Origin: Parvularcula sp.
Lineage (GTDB): Bacteria > Pseudomonadota > Alphaproteobacteria > Caulobacterales > Parvularculaceae
Direction: 5' to 3'
Assembly: GCA_002704915.1 (NCBI GenBank)
Contig: PAIP01000068.1
Span: 248,001-312,000, forward strand
DNA: 64,000 nucleotides
Shown here: one piece after another, positions 42,124 to 50,187 of the stretch
Layout of the letters: each line of letters opens with the position of its first letter
Position numbering within the stretch: position 1 is the first letter of the stretch
Program-made: the position numbers and the translations under genes
Notes under the pieces: model-generated
The model's input: only the letters and a program-made list of their open reading frames with translations
The model's database searches: none
Told to the model about the DNA's origin: nothing

Positions 42124-43064
42124 TGAAAGCATTCATCTCATATTCCCATGCTGACGAAGCGGCTGTTGGTGACCTTCATAAGCATTTGGCCGCAATGAGG
42201 CGTGCCGGTCAAATTGATGCATGGTTCGACCGCGAAATATTGGCGGGAGAGAATCTTGATTCATCAATAATTTCAGAGTTATCGAGTGCCGACATTTTCT
42301 TCGCAATGATCAGCCCTGATTTCATCAATTCAGATTATTGCTTCGAAAAAGAAATGGTCGAAGCGCTAAAAGGTCACGACGAAGGAACCATCCGCGTAAT
42401 TCCAATCATACTAGAGCCATGTGATTGGCAAAATACTCCTCTTGGAGATTTAAAAGCCGTTCCAAAAGACGGAAAGGCCATCTCAGAATGGACCAACAAG
42501 AATACTGCCTGGCTTGATGTCGTGAATGAAATCAAGCGTGTTATTTCTTCACTTTCCAAAAAGAGCTCGGCGGCTTCTTTTGTAGCCGCAACTGCGAGAG
42601 ACGCGCCCGAAAAAAAATATCGTATTGAACGTGATTTTGATGCGATCGATAAGAGCGATTATCGCGAAAAAGCATTCGCAACAATAAGCGAATATTTTCA
42701 AGAAGCCTCCGCCGAGTTGGATGAAGTTGAAGGTATGAAGGCTCGTTTTAGGCGAATAAGTGACGTTGCTTTTTCATGCTCTGCATATAATCGGATGACA
42801 GCAAAGAAAGAGGCGCATATTACAGTCCGACTTGGTGGCGCAAATTCTTCTTTCGGCGACATTTCATATGTTGATAAAGAGAATGACACCGGAAACTCTG
42901 CAAACGGATGGTTCAGCATTAATGCAGACAAATATGATATGTACCTTTCAAATTCGGGAATGACAGGCTTCTCAAACCAAGAGGCAAAACGCCTTACCCC
43001 AAAAGCTGCAGCGGAATTCTTATGGAATCAGTTCATTCAACGCGCCGGAGTCTCTTATGAGTGA
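42123..43064 (+). CDS. TIR-domain protein with unknown C-terminal domain
   Basis: The first 145 residues form a TIR domain: KAFISYSHADE, then AWFDREILAGENL, and the catalytic-loop block SPDFINSDYCFEKEMVEAL with the NADase-type glutamate Glu77. This is the bacterial TIR_2 arrangement, where TIR domains cleave NAD+ or make cADPR-like signals. The C-terminal half (about 170-313) has charged helices and then strands around AHITVRLGG and is not recognised; it may be a sensor or effector. Middle gene of a four-gene AT-rich operon. Confidence 0.9.
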   Translation: MKAFISYSHADEAAVGDLHKHLAAMRRAGQIDAWFDREILAGENLDSSIISELSSADIFFAMISPDFINSDYCFEKEMVEALKGHDEGTIRVIPIILEPCDWQNTPLGDLKAVPKDGKAISEWTNKNTAWLDVVNEIKRVISSLSKKSSAASFVAATARDAPEKKYRIERDFDAIDKSDYREKAFATISEYFQEASAELDEVEGMKARFRRISDVAFSCSAYNRMTAKKEAHITVRLGGANSSFGDISYVDKENDTGNSANGWFSINADKYDMYLSNSGMTGFSNQEAKRLTPKAAAEFLWNQFIQRAGVSYE

Positions 43065-43221
43065 ACACAAGAGGTACTACTGTAAAAATTGTCAAAGAAA
43101 TTTTGAGCTTAAGGTCCTAAGCAAAGAGGAAAGCGAAGACGCACGGCGACAACGTCAACCACTAAACCCTATACGCTGCCCTCATTGTGGACGCGCCGAT
43201 TTCGATGAAGGTTGGCGTTAG
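43057..43221 (+). CDS. 54-residue zinc-ribbon protein
   Basis: This short frame begins inside the end of the TIR gene (8-base overlap) and encodes two CxxC pairs, YYCKNCQ and IRCPHCG, in a charged 54-residue protein, a classic zinc ribbon. It is the last gene of the operon. Zinc ribbons of this size bind nucleic acid or act as small regulators. The overlap and matching composition tie it to the TIR unit. Confidence 0.72.
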   Translation: MSEHKRYYCKNCQRNFELKVLSKEESEDARRQRQPLNPIRCPHCGRADFDEGWR

Positions 43222-43312
43222 AACAATTGCGCATGGTCACCGTGGTATCGAAAACACCGTCCACGGCTCGCACAGGTCTGGCGGCCGAAGCTCAGTATGC
43301 GGCTATCGCAGC

Positions 43313-43372
43313 GTAGGGCGGGCTTTAGCCCGCCGCTTTTCTCCTTCAATGGCGGACCAAGGCCCGCCCTAC
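43313..43372. repeat. 60-base palindromic element
   Basis: GTAGGGCGGGC at the left and GCCCGCCCTAC at the right are perfect complements enclosing a 38-base loop that contains a shorter internal palindrome (GGCGGGCTTTAGCCCGCC). It resembles a REP/MITE-like dispersed hairpin and lies just beyond the TIR operon. Confidence 0.6.
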
Positions 43373-43409
43373 GATTTGAAACCCTCTCGGGCGCAAGCCG
43401 GGAACCAAC

Positions 43410-43540
43410 CCCCTCCGTCTCGCTGCGCTCGACACCTCCCCCATTAGCATGGGGGAGGAAGGTGAATGCCGAAAGCGCAGCGGTAGTTTCTCTTCCCCCG
43501 TTTACGGGGGAAGTCCCGAGCGGAGCGAGGGGATGGGGGT
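43410..43540. repeat. Paired palindromic repeats, third locus
   Basis: Inverted units, CCTCCCCCAT/ATGGGGGAGG at 43435-43458 and CTTCCCCCGT/ACGGGGGAAG at 43492-43513, each with a GAGCG-type flank, repeat the facing-palindrome arrangement of the loci at 25.2 and 36.5 kb with different cores. Confidence 0.55.
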
Positions 43541-43645
43541 GAATGAAAGTCAGCCCCTCCGCCCCTTAGGGCCGCCTCCCCCGCCTTGCCCCGTCCCCGC
43601 CGATCTGCTCTGGTGTTCGCGCAAGCAATCGAAAAGGGGCCGGGC

Positions 43646-44170
43646 ATGAATGTCAGAACCACGCTGTTCGCCGTAATCGCTGTTGCGGGGCTTTGCGCGC
43701 CCGCCATGGCCGCGGATGACGAAGCCGCAAAGCTGAAACTCGCCGAGGAGCTGATCGAGCTGTCGCAGGCCAAGCAGATGTCGAAACAGATCGTTGCGCA
43801 GATGGCGCCCATGCAGATGCAGGTCATCAGGGCGACGCGCCCCGACACCACGCTGACCGATGAGGAGTTGGAAACCGTCCTCGACAAAACCTCCGAGATC
43901 ATGATCGAGGAGATGGCGCCGGCGATTGACGCGCTGATCGACAAGATGGCGCCGGTCTATGCCGAGGTTTACACGCTGGAAGAGCTGCAAGGCGTCGTCG
44001 CCTTTTACAACTCGCCCGTCGGCGCGTCTTTCCTGTCGAAACAGTCGAACCTTGTCGAAGCGTCAATGGCCGTGTCCGCGCAATGGGCGCAGGAAACCAT
44101 GCCCGGCGTCATGGCGCGGGCGCAGCCGCGCATAAAGGAAATGGTGGAAGAGTATAAAGCGCAGCAATAG
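43646..44170 (+). CDS. DUF2059 exported protein
   Basis: The 174-residue precursor has a signal peptide (cleavage after AMAA) and the DUF2059 helical pattern: KLKLAEELIELSQ, later YTLEELQGVVAFYNSPVGASFLSK and QPRIKEMVEE. DUF2059 proteins are common periplasmic proteins of unknown function, seen near envelope genes. The ATG at 43646 starts the signal peptide and is preceded by AAAAGGGGCC. A strong terminator follows. Confidence 0.82.
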   Translation: MNVRTTLFAVIAVAGLCAPAMAADDEAAKLKLAEELIELSQAKQMSKQIVAQMAPMQMQVIRATRPDTTLTDEELETVLDKTSEIMIEEMAPAIDALIDKMAPVYAEVYTLEELQGVVAFYNSPVGASFLSKQSNLVEASMAVSAQWAQETMPGVMARAQPRIKEMVEEYKAQQ

Positions 44171-44196
44171 CCGGAGCGTCGCAGCGCTCACCCAAA

Positions 44197-44227
44197 GAAA
44201 AACGGCGCCGGGCGAGGCGCCGTTTTC
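44197..44227. terminator. Bidirectional terminator between DUF2059 and the SlyD-like gene
   Basis: AAACGGCGCC and GGCGCCGTTTT form a strong stem with A and T runs on both sides. Confidence 0.85.
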
Positions 44228-44335
44228 ATATGTCCGGTTGTGTTCCGCGGGCAAACGATCCCGGATCTGCATTGCGTCACTGCGTGCTGCAACGCGTCCG
44301 GGATGACGGAGGGCGTTGCCCGCACGGGACGGCGT

Positions 44336-44773
44336 TCAGGCCGCTTCCTTGATCTCAACGAGGGTCAGGCCGAAATGCAGGTCCTGCCCGGCGAGCGGGT
44401 GATTGCCGTCGGCGACCACTGCTTCCTCGCCCACTTCGGTGATGGTGAGGTTCACCGTGGAGCCGTCCTGCATCTTCGCCGAAAGCTGGAGGCCCGGCTG
44501 CGGCGGCTGGTCGGCGGGAAGCTGTTCGCGCGGGATCTGCACCACCATTTCCTCGCGGCGCGGCCCGAATGCGTTGTCGGAGGGGACGGTGACGGCCTTC
44601 TCCTCGCCCACGGCCATGCCGTCGAGCGCGGATTCGATCTCGGGAAAGATTTCCGACTGGCCGATGGTCAGCGTCTGCGGTCCCTGCTGCTCCGTGCCGC
44701 CAACGACGCGCCCGTCGCCGGTGCGCACGACATATTCAATGGCGACGATGTCGCCTTTCTTGGCTGTGCTCAT
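44336..44773 (-). CDS. SlyD-like FKBP peptidyl-prolyl isomerase
   Basis: The 145-residue protein has the SlyD order: an FKBP half (VAIEYVVRTGDGRVVGG), the inserted flap domain with PSDNAFGPRREEMVVQIPREQ, and the C-terminal strand HFGLTLVEI. NHPLAGQDLHF is the family's conserved block. There is no His/Cys-rich nickel tail as in E. coli SlyD. It would be a cytosolic prolyl isomerase and chaperone. The start at 44773 (MSTAKK) is preceded by AAAGGCAAACTC. Confidence 0.9.
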   Translation of the reverse strand: MSTAKKGDIVAIEYVVRTGDGRVVGGTEQQGPQTLTIGQSEIFPEIESALDGMAVGEEKAVTVPSDNAFGPRREEMVVQIPREQLPADQPPQPGLQLSAKMQDGSTVNLTITEVGEEAVVADGNHPLAGQDLHFGLTLVEIKEAA

Positions 44774-45337
44774 GAGTTTGCCTTTCGTCTTCGAATTGTT
44801 CGCGCCCAATCGCAGAAGCGATCGAAATTTGGATTTCGCGCGCCTTGGGGCACATCTTCTTTACTGGCGCTGGCGCGGAACTGCGCCGCCTCGCTCAACG
44901 CCCCTCAGCGGACGCGAGAAGACTCGCCGGCGGAAATCGGCCCAAAGACCAAACCAGGGGCCAAGCCGGCGTCATGTTCATGACAGACCTCGCAAATGGG
45001 GGCTTTCGGGTCAAGGCGCAAGGGCGCACTGAGTGCCATATGAGTGATGGGGGCCGGCCTATTATAAGGCCAAACGGAGACCCGTGGATAATTTTTCACG
45101 GGGACCCGGGGCGGGCGTATCATGCGCATTCGCAAAGCCCACAGAAGGATGAGCCCCCGTGAAACACTGTTGGAGGAATCGTCCAAATGGCGCCAGATTC
45201 GCCGCAAAGCGAGAAAACATGCGGCCGAAAAAGAGCGGCGGCGTGTAACGGAGCGCAGCAGGGCGCGGCGATCCGGCCCCTGTCGCGCCTCCGCGCCGCG
45301 CATAGACTTGCGCCGCCGGCAAGAATGGAGACGTCCC
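44774..45337. other. Intergenic region with no supported gene
   Basis: About 560 bases between the SlyD-like start and the next lipoprotein gene. An Arg-rich frame continues upstream of the lipoprotein start (from 45122) but has no family features, and shadow frames on the other strand are not convincing. It probably contains divergent promoters. Confidence 0.4.
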
Positions 45338-45937
45338 ATGAAAAATCTGCGCAATAGCCTTCTTTGTTTTTCGGCGGGCGCGCTGTGGCTCGCCGCCTGC
45401 GCGCGAGAATCGGAGGACGCGCCCGTCTCGCCCGATCCCGCCGACATCGCCGCGGCGCGCGAGGCGGCGAGCGCTCTTGGCGGGCGATTAAAATCCCGGC
45501 TCGTCGAAACCATTGGAGAGAGCGGGCCGGTCGCCGCCATCGAGGTGTGCAATCTTGAGGCTCCGGAAATCGCGGAAGCCATTTCTGAAGAGACCGGCAT
45601 GGCGGTGGGGCGCACCGCCCTGCGCTGGCGCAATCCGGACAATGCGCCCGACGCGTTTGAGCGCGCGGCGATGGAGAGGTTTCTCGCCGAGATCGAAGCC
45701 GGCGCCGATCCGGCGGGGCTTGAACGCGCAGAGATCGTGACGACGGCGGAGGGCCGGCAACTACGCTACATGAAGCCGATCATGACCGGGGGCCCATGCG
45801 TCTTGTGTCATGGCGCCGCAATTTCAGAAGAGGTGAAAGCAGCCATTGCTGCGCGCTATCCGGACGATCGGGCGACGGGCTTTGCGCCCGGCGAATTTCG
45901 CGGCGCCTTCACCATCACAAAGGATCTTTCGCCATGA
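45338..45937 (+). CDS. Tll0287-like (DUF3365) haem lipoprotein
   Basis: The 199-residue lipoprotein has a signal peptide ending LWLAACAR, so the cysteine is probably acylated, and the DUF3365/Tll0287 region with CVLCHG, a c-type haem site, near residue 155. GLERAEIVTT and RYMKPIM precede the haem motif. These proteins are periplasmic haem sensors or electron carriers. The ATG at 45338 is preceded by GGAG at eleven bases. The stop overlaps the next start by four bases (ATGA). Confidence 0.85.
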   Translation: MKNLRNSLLCFSAGALWLAACARESEDAPVSPDPADIAAAREAASALGGRLKSRLVETIGESGPVAAIEVCNLEAPEIAEAISEETGMAVGRTALRWRNPDNAPDAFERAAMERFLAEIEAGADPAGLERAEIVTTAEGRQLRYMKPIMTGGPCVLCHGAAISEEVKAAIAARYPDDRATGFAPGEFRGAFTITKDLSP

Positions 45938-46290
45938 ACAGGCTCGGGGTTTTCGCGGGGCTTTGCGGTTTTGTTGCGGTCGCGCTCGGCGCCTTCGGCG
46001 CACACGGGCTTGAAGGCCGGCTTTCCACCGAAGGCCTCGACTGGTGGGGAACTGCGACGCTTTACGGCCTCGCCCACGCCGTTGCAGCGCTTGCGGTTTC
46101 GATGTCGGAAAAGTCCATACTGCGCCGCGCGGGCTGGGCTTTCGGCATCGGCGCCGTCATCTTTTCGGGCTCGCTATACGCCATGGCGCTTGGCGCGCCG
46201 CGCTGGTTCGGCGCGATCACGCCTGTCGGCGGGGTTTCGTTCCTCGCCGGCTGGACGATGATCGTTTTTGCAAATGCGCGAATGCGGTAA
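45934..46290 (+). CDS. DUF423 membrane protein
   Basis: The 118-residue protein has four membrane helices and the DUF423 pattern GLCGFVAVALGAFGAHGLEG, followed by YGLAHAVAAL and FSGSLYAMAL. The family is widespread, function unknown. Its ATG overlaps the stop of the haem lipoprotein gene, so the two are translationally coupled. Confidence 0.92.
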   Translation: MNRLGVFAGLCGFVAVALGAFGAHGLEGRLSTEGLDWWGTATLYGLAHAVAALAVSMSEKSILRRAGWAFGIGAVIFSGSLYAMALGAPRWFGAITPVGGVSFLAGWTMIVFANARMR

Positions 46291-46296
46291 CGGACG

Positions 46297-46386
46297 TTAA
46301 TTCCGTGTACGGATGAAAAGGCTGGTCGCCCCGATCAGGGACGTCCCGGCGATAAAGCCGACCAAAAGAAGTTCCAGAATACCCAT
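46297..46386 (-). CDS. 29-residue hydrophobic small protein
   Basis: A minus-strand frame (begins MGILELLLVG, ends LFIRTRN) is preceded by GGGGAGAGAGAGCG, a strong Shine-Dalgarno. The product is one membrane helix with a positively charged end. It lies between the convergent DUF423 gene and an unknown membrane protein. No homologue is claimed. Confidence 0.42.
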   Translation of the reverse strand: MGILELLLVGFIAGTSLIGATSLFIRTRN

Positions 46387-46555
46387 CGCTCTCTCTCCCC
46401 AGACAAATCGATGCCTGTCCAGTGGGGTTCATCATTGTGGTGGAAATAGGGCTGCGCCGGGGCCTTGCAAGGGCGGACGCCATCACGCCTTCGTGCGCGC
46501 GGCGAGAGGCCTTTATTTTGCGCCGGATCGATCGAAGCGGGCGGGTTCCTTGCTC

Positions 46556-46954
46556 TTATTTCGTGCCCGGCTCCATCGCCTTGAGGAGGACCCGTCCGAA
46601 ATCGGCGGTCATGGCGAACATCCCCATGGCGTAGCCGCGATGGATGACGCCCGTGCCCTGCCAGATGTCATATATGAGATAGCCGACGGCCCCCATGATC
46701 ACGAGCCGCGCGATAAAGGTCGCGCTGAAATTGAGGGTCTTGGCGGTAAGGCGTTTTTTGCGCTCTTCCGGCGTTTCGATGGCGCCGAACGGGCGGATGC
46801 GCGAGAGGTCGGGCTGCACCTCCACGCGGACGCGCGGCGCTGAGACGGAGGGCGTTTCAACCGCGGCCGCAACGGCGGCGCCCCCGCCGGCAAGGCTGGC
46901 GAGACGGTCGGCGCTGATGCGCGGCGCTTCCTGCTTCTTTTTTGCAAAGGCCAT
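46556..46954 (-). CDS. Unknown single-span protein
   Basis: The 132-residue protein has a polar N-terminal half, including RVRVEVQPDLSRIRPFG, and one hydrophobic segment (about 85-105, TFIARLVIMGAVGYLIYDIW). No family is recognised. It is downstream of no clear operon partner. GGAAAGAAACC precedes the ATG at 46954. Confidence 0.6.
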   Translation of the reverse strand: MAFAKKKQEAPRISADRLASLAGGGAAVAAAVETPSVSAPRVRVEVQPDLSRIRPFGAIETPEERKKRLTAKTLNFSATFIARLVIMGAVGYLIYDIWQGTGVIHRGYAMGMFAMTADFGRVLLKAMEPGTK

Positions 46955-47068
46955 AAGGTTTCTTTCCCGACGCCCTGCGGCCAGTTTGCCGGCGAACCGG
47001 TTGAGAGCGGGTCAAGGCGGCGCCGGCAATTTTAACGATCTCTCCTGGGCTCAACGGGACAAAAGAAA

Positions 47069-47090
47069 AGGGCGGCTCGAAAGCCGCCCT
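47069..47090. terminator. Terminator after the TonB receptor gene
   Basis: AGGGCGGCT and AGCCGCCCT form a nine-base stem with a CGAA tetraloop; on the minus strand it is followed by TTTTCTTTTG. Confidence 0.85.
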
Positions 47091-47119
47091 CTTCGAAGTC
47101 CCCTCTAGGCGCGTCCGGT

Positions 47120-49729
47120 TTAGAAGCTCTTGCGCACGGTCAGGCCGTAGGTGCGCGGGGGCGACAGATAACCTGAGAAACTTCCCGGCTGGATAACCGT
47201 CGGGAAGGCGCTCAGGAGATATTGATCGTCCGTGAGGTTGCGGGCCCAGGCCATGACCTGGAAGCCGTTTTCGGTTTCGTAGCCCACAGAAAGGTTGAGG
47301 ACATTGACTTCCCGGCTCGCAATCGCCGCGGAGACGTTGTCGACAACTTGCGTGTCGCTTTCGAACAGATACTCGGCCCGGATAAAGCCCTCGGCCCCAT
47401 TGCCCATGTCGTGGGTGTAGGTGGCGGAGGTCGAGACGCTCCATTCGGAAATGCCGGCGGGCGTGAAGCCCGAGGCGTCGAATGTCGTCGCCCCGGCGGC
47501 GCATTCCGGCACTGAGAACCCTGCAAAAGAGGTGCAGGGCGCATTCGGGAAGGAGTCAAACTCCGGATCGAGATAGGTCACGCCGGCTGTCAGCGAGAGC
47601 GCATCCCACGGCGCGTAAGCCGTCTCAACCTCGAAGCCGCGCACCGATTGTTCTTCGGCGTTGGCCAGAACGAAGCCAGTGCCGATGAACAGGTTCGACT
47701 GGAAGCCCTCAATGGTCTGATCGAAGATAGCGGCGTTGAAATAGCCGCGATCGAATTGGGCCTTAAAGCCAAGCTCGAACAGCTCGACGTCTTCCGGGCC
47801 GGCTTCACGACCAAATCCGGTCGCCGGATCCGGCGGCATCGAGTCCGAGGACAGGTTCACCGCGCCTGCTTTCCAACCCGTCGAATAGGAGAAGTAAGCA
47901 TTCAGGTTGTCCGTCACGTCATAGGCGATGCGCGCCGTATAGGTGACTTTGTCATCGCTGAGCCTGCCGTCATCGAGCGGATCGGCCGGGTTCGGCACAT
48001 TGACCGGAACCGGCAGGAACTGCAGCGGTGAAAGCGCCAGCGCCGAGTTGCACAACAGCGCCGGGTTCGTGGCGTCGCAGGGCGTTGCGCCAATGGCGCC
48101 GGCGACCGTGCCGATTGTCGAAACGTCGCCCGGCGCAAACGGCATGCCCGTCGCCGGATTGATCACCACGCCGGGCGCCAGGGCCGCAAGCGGCAGCGGC
48201 GAACCGGCAAGCGCCGCAATGTTGGCCGGGGTCGGCGGAAGCATGGTGATGTTGGCGAAGGCGCCGCCGAAGCCGACTTCAACGAGATCCACATTGTAGA
48301 AAGGCTCGTTATTGATGTCGTTCAGCGTGTAGTCTTTCTTGTCCTTGATCCAGGATACGCCGCCCGAAAGGGTCAAGCGGTCCGTCAGATGGATGTCCGC
48401 CTGGCCGTAAACGGAGTAGGATTTGTTATCCATCGTATATTCGCCGAAATACCCGGCGCCCGGCTGCAGGAAAGTGCCCGCCGGGAGCATCAGCGCCGAC
48501 TCCAGGCCCGAGATGCCGCCGCCGGCGAGAATGCCGTCGATAAAGGCGCGCGTTTGGGTGCCGCTGATCACATCGCGGGAGAAATCCACGCTTTCGTCAA
48601 AGTAGAAAGCGCCCACAAGCCAGTCGACCGTGTTGTCGCCGGTGGAAGAAAGCCGGATTTCCTGGGTGAAGGTTTTATACTGACGATCCTGCGGGTTCGT
48701 GATGATGTCTGCGGCACTGAAGTCTGCATCGGTCTCAGTGTTGTCGGTCTGCGTGCGATAGGCCGTGATTGAGGTGAACTGCGCAGCGCCCAGATCCCAG
48801 TCGCCTTGCAAGGAAACGCCTTTGCCCGTCAACTCGTTGGACGGCGGCGTATTGAAAGCAACTTCATACTCGGTGTCGCCGGCGGTATCGATCGTCTCGC
48901 CGAGTCCGAAGGGGGCCGGCGCGCCAATAGCCAGGGTCGCAGGCCCGTTGAAGAGCTGGATCGCGCCGCAGCACTCTTCGTCGATCTTGTTGTAATCGCC
49001 AACGAGGCGGAAAGAGAGCACGTCACTCGGCTCCCAGAGCAGCTCCGCCCGGGTGGACCAGCGGCCGCGCTCATTCGTGTCGGCGCCGGTTACGACGTTA
49101 GTGTAATAGCCCTCACGCTGGTTGATGCTGCCGGAAACGCGGAAAGCCAGCGTTTCGGTCAAGGGGCCCGTCAGCGTGCCTGAGAACAGAATCTGATCGT
49201 AGTTGCCGTAGGACGCTTCAACACTGCCCCCCAGCTCAAATTCCGGCTGCTTAGTGGTGATCGAAATAGCGCCGGCTGAAGTGTTTTTACCAAAAAGGGT
49301 CGATTGCGGACCACGCAGCACTTCGACCCGCTCAAGGACCGGCAGGTCGAGGATCGCCGCAGCGGAACGCGAGCGATAAACGCCATCGATAAAGACGCCG
49401 ACCGAGCTTTCAATGCCGGGGTTGTTCGCGCCATTGCCGAAGCCGCGGATGATGAAGTTTGTCTGAGACGAGTTCTGAAGCTGAGAAATGCGCAGCGAAG
49501 GCACCGAGAACTGAAGGTCAAGGAGATCCTGAATCTGGGCCTTTTCGATCAGCTCATCGTTGACGACAGTCACCGCGATCGGCACTTCCTGAAGCGTTTG
49601 CGCGCGCTTGGTTGCGGTGACGACGATTTGATCGGATTGCGCCGCCGCGCTTCCCGCAGCGATCGCACCCAGCGCCGCGCCGGTCAGCAGGCGTGCGGCG
49701 TAAACTTTCATCTTGGAATCGATCTTCAT
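47120..49729 (-). CDS. TonB-dependent outer-membrane receptor (large)
   Basis: The 869-residue precursor has a signal peptide (AAGSAAAQ), a TonB-box-like DQIVVTATKRAQT, plug motif VLRGPQSTLFGKNTSAGAI and a long barrel ending RTYGLTVRKSF. Several loops are long and hydrophobic, in keeping with receptors for bulky organic ligands. It stands alone with an upstream 458-base gap and a terminator after it. AGGGGTTACAAC precedes the ATG. A sugar, aromatic or steroid-like ligand is possible; sequence does not decide. Confidence 0.93.
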   Translation of the reverse strand: MKIDSKMKVYAARLLTGAALGAIAAGSAAAQSDQIVVTATKRAQTLQEVPIAVTVVNDELIEKAQIQDLLDLQFSVPSLRISQLQNSSQTNFIIRGFGNGANNPGIESSVGVFIDGVYRSRSAAAILDLPVLERVEVLRGPQSTLFGKNTSAGAISITTKQPEFELGGSVEASYGNYDQILFSGTLTGPLTETLAFRVSGSINQREGYYTNVVTGADTNERGRWSTRAELLWEPSDVLSFRLVGDYNKIDEECCGAIQLFNGPATLAIGAPAPFGLGETIDTAGDTEYEVAFNTPPSNELTGKGVSLQGDWDLGAAQFTSITAYRTQTDNTETDADFSAADIITNPQDRQYKTFTQEIRLSSTGDNTVDWLVGAFYFDESVDFSRDVISGTQTRAFIDGILAGGGISGLESALMLPAGTFLQPGAGYFGEYTMDNKSYSVYGQADIHLTDRLTLSGGVSWIKDKKDYTLNDINNEPFYNVDLVEVGFGGAFANITMLPPTPANIAALAGSPLPLAALAPGVVINPATGMPFAPGDVSTIGTVAGAIGATPCDATNPALLCNSALALSPLQFLPVPVNVPNPADPLDDGRLSDDKVTYTARIAYDVTDNLNAYFSYSTGWKAGAVNLSSDSMPPDPATGFGREAGPEDVELFELGFKAQFDRGYFNAAIFDQTIEGFQSNLFIGTGFVLANAEEQSVRGFEVETAYAPWDALSLTAGVTYLDPEFDSFPNAPCTSFAGFSVPECAAGATTFDASGFTPAGISEWSVSTSATYTHDMGNGAEGFIRAEYLFESDTQVVDNVSAAIASREVNVLNLSVGYETENGFQVMAWARNLTDDQYLLSAFPTVIQPGSFSGYLSPPRTYGLTVRKSF

Positions 49730-50187
49730 GTTGTAACCCCTAATCTTGCCCCTCCCTGTCGGGGCGTTATTCCCGGTGATACTCTTTTCCGGGCGTTGAA
49801 TTCTTTTCTCTCACTGCTTCCGCGCCGTCCAGCGAACAGTTGCAGGCGACTGCGCTCCGTATCAAAGCGTTACAAAATTACAACAAGTACTAGCACCCTT
49901 TATAATGTTGCGACGCAACATAGATTTGGCCCTCTTAAAGTGACGTGAAATTGGTCAAGAAAGAATTAACCAGCCATCTCGCTGAAAACGAGAGAGTGGC
50001 GGCAATATTTGCCGCTCCGCGGCGGGCCCCATGATCCGAGCCGGATAAGACTGAGCCAAATAGCGAAACTTCGAACCCTCAAGATTCGCAAGCGCGACTG
50101 CGCTCCGGCCGGTCCGGCCGCCCCACCGGAGCCGCGAGCGAAGGGGTGGTTTTATTTTTAGAATAATTTCAAGATATTATTGAACGG
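49730..50187. repeat. Intergenic region with a diverged copy of the 110-bp repeat
   Basis: The first 200 bases are AT-rich and probably hold the TonB receptor promoter. Around 50066-50140 a stretch (AAACTTCGAACC, then TTCGCAAGCGCGACTGCGC) resembles the dispersed repeat at 53531 and 61254 but with many changes. No gene is seen. Confidence 0.45.

Noticed and set aside
25177-43540. CRISPR array from the palindromic repeats
   Set aside because: Copies are few, far apart and in inverted pairs, with no regular spacers or cas genes.
44905-45642. 245-codon minus-strand frame
   Set aside because: Overlaps the Tll0287-like gene antisense and lacks recognisable features.
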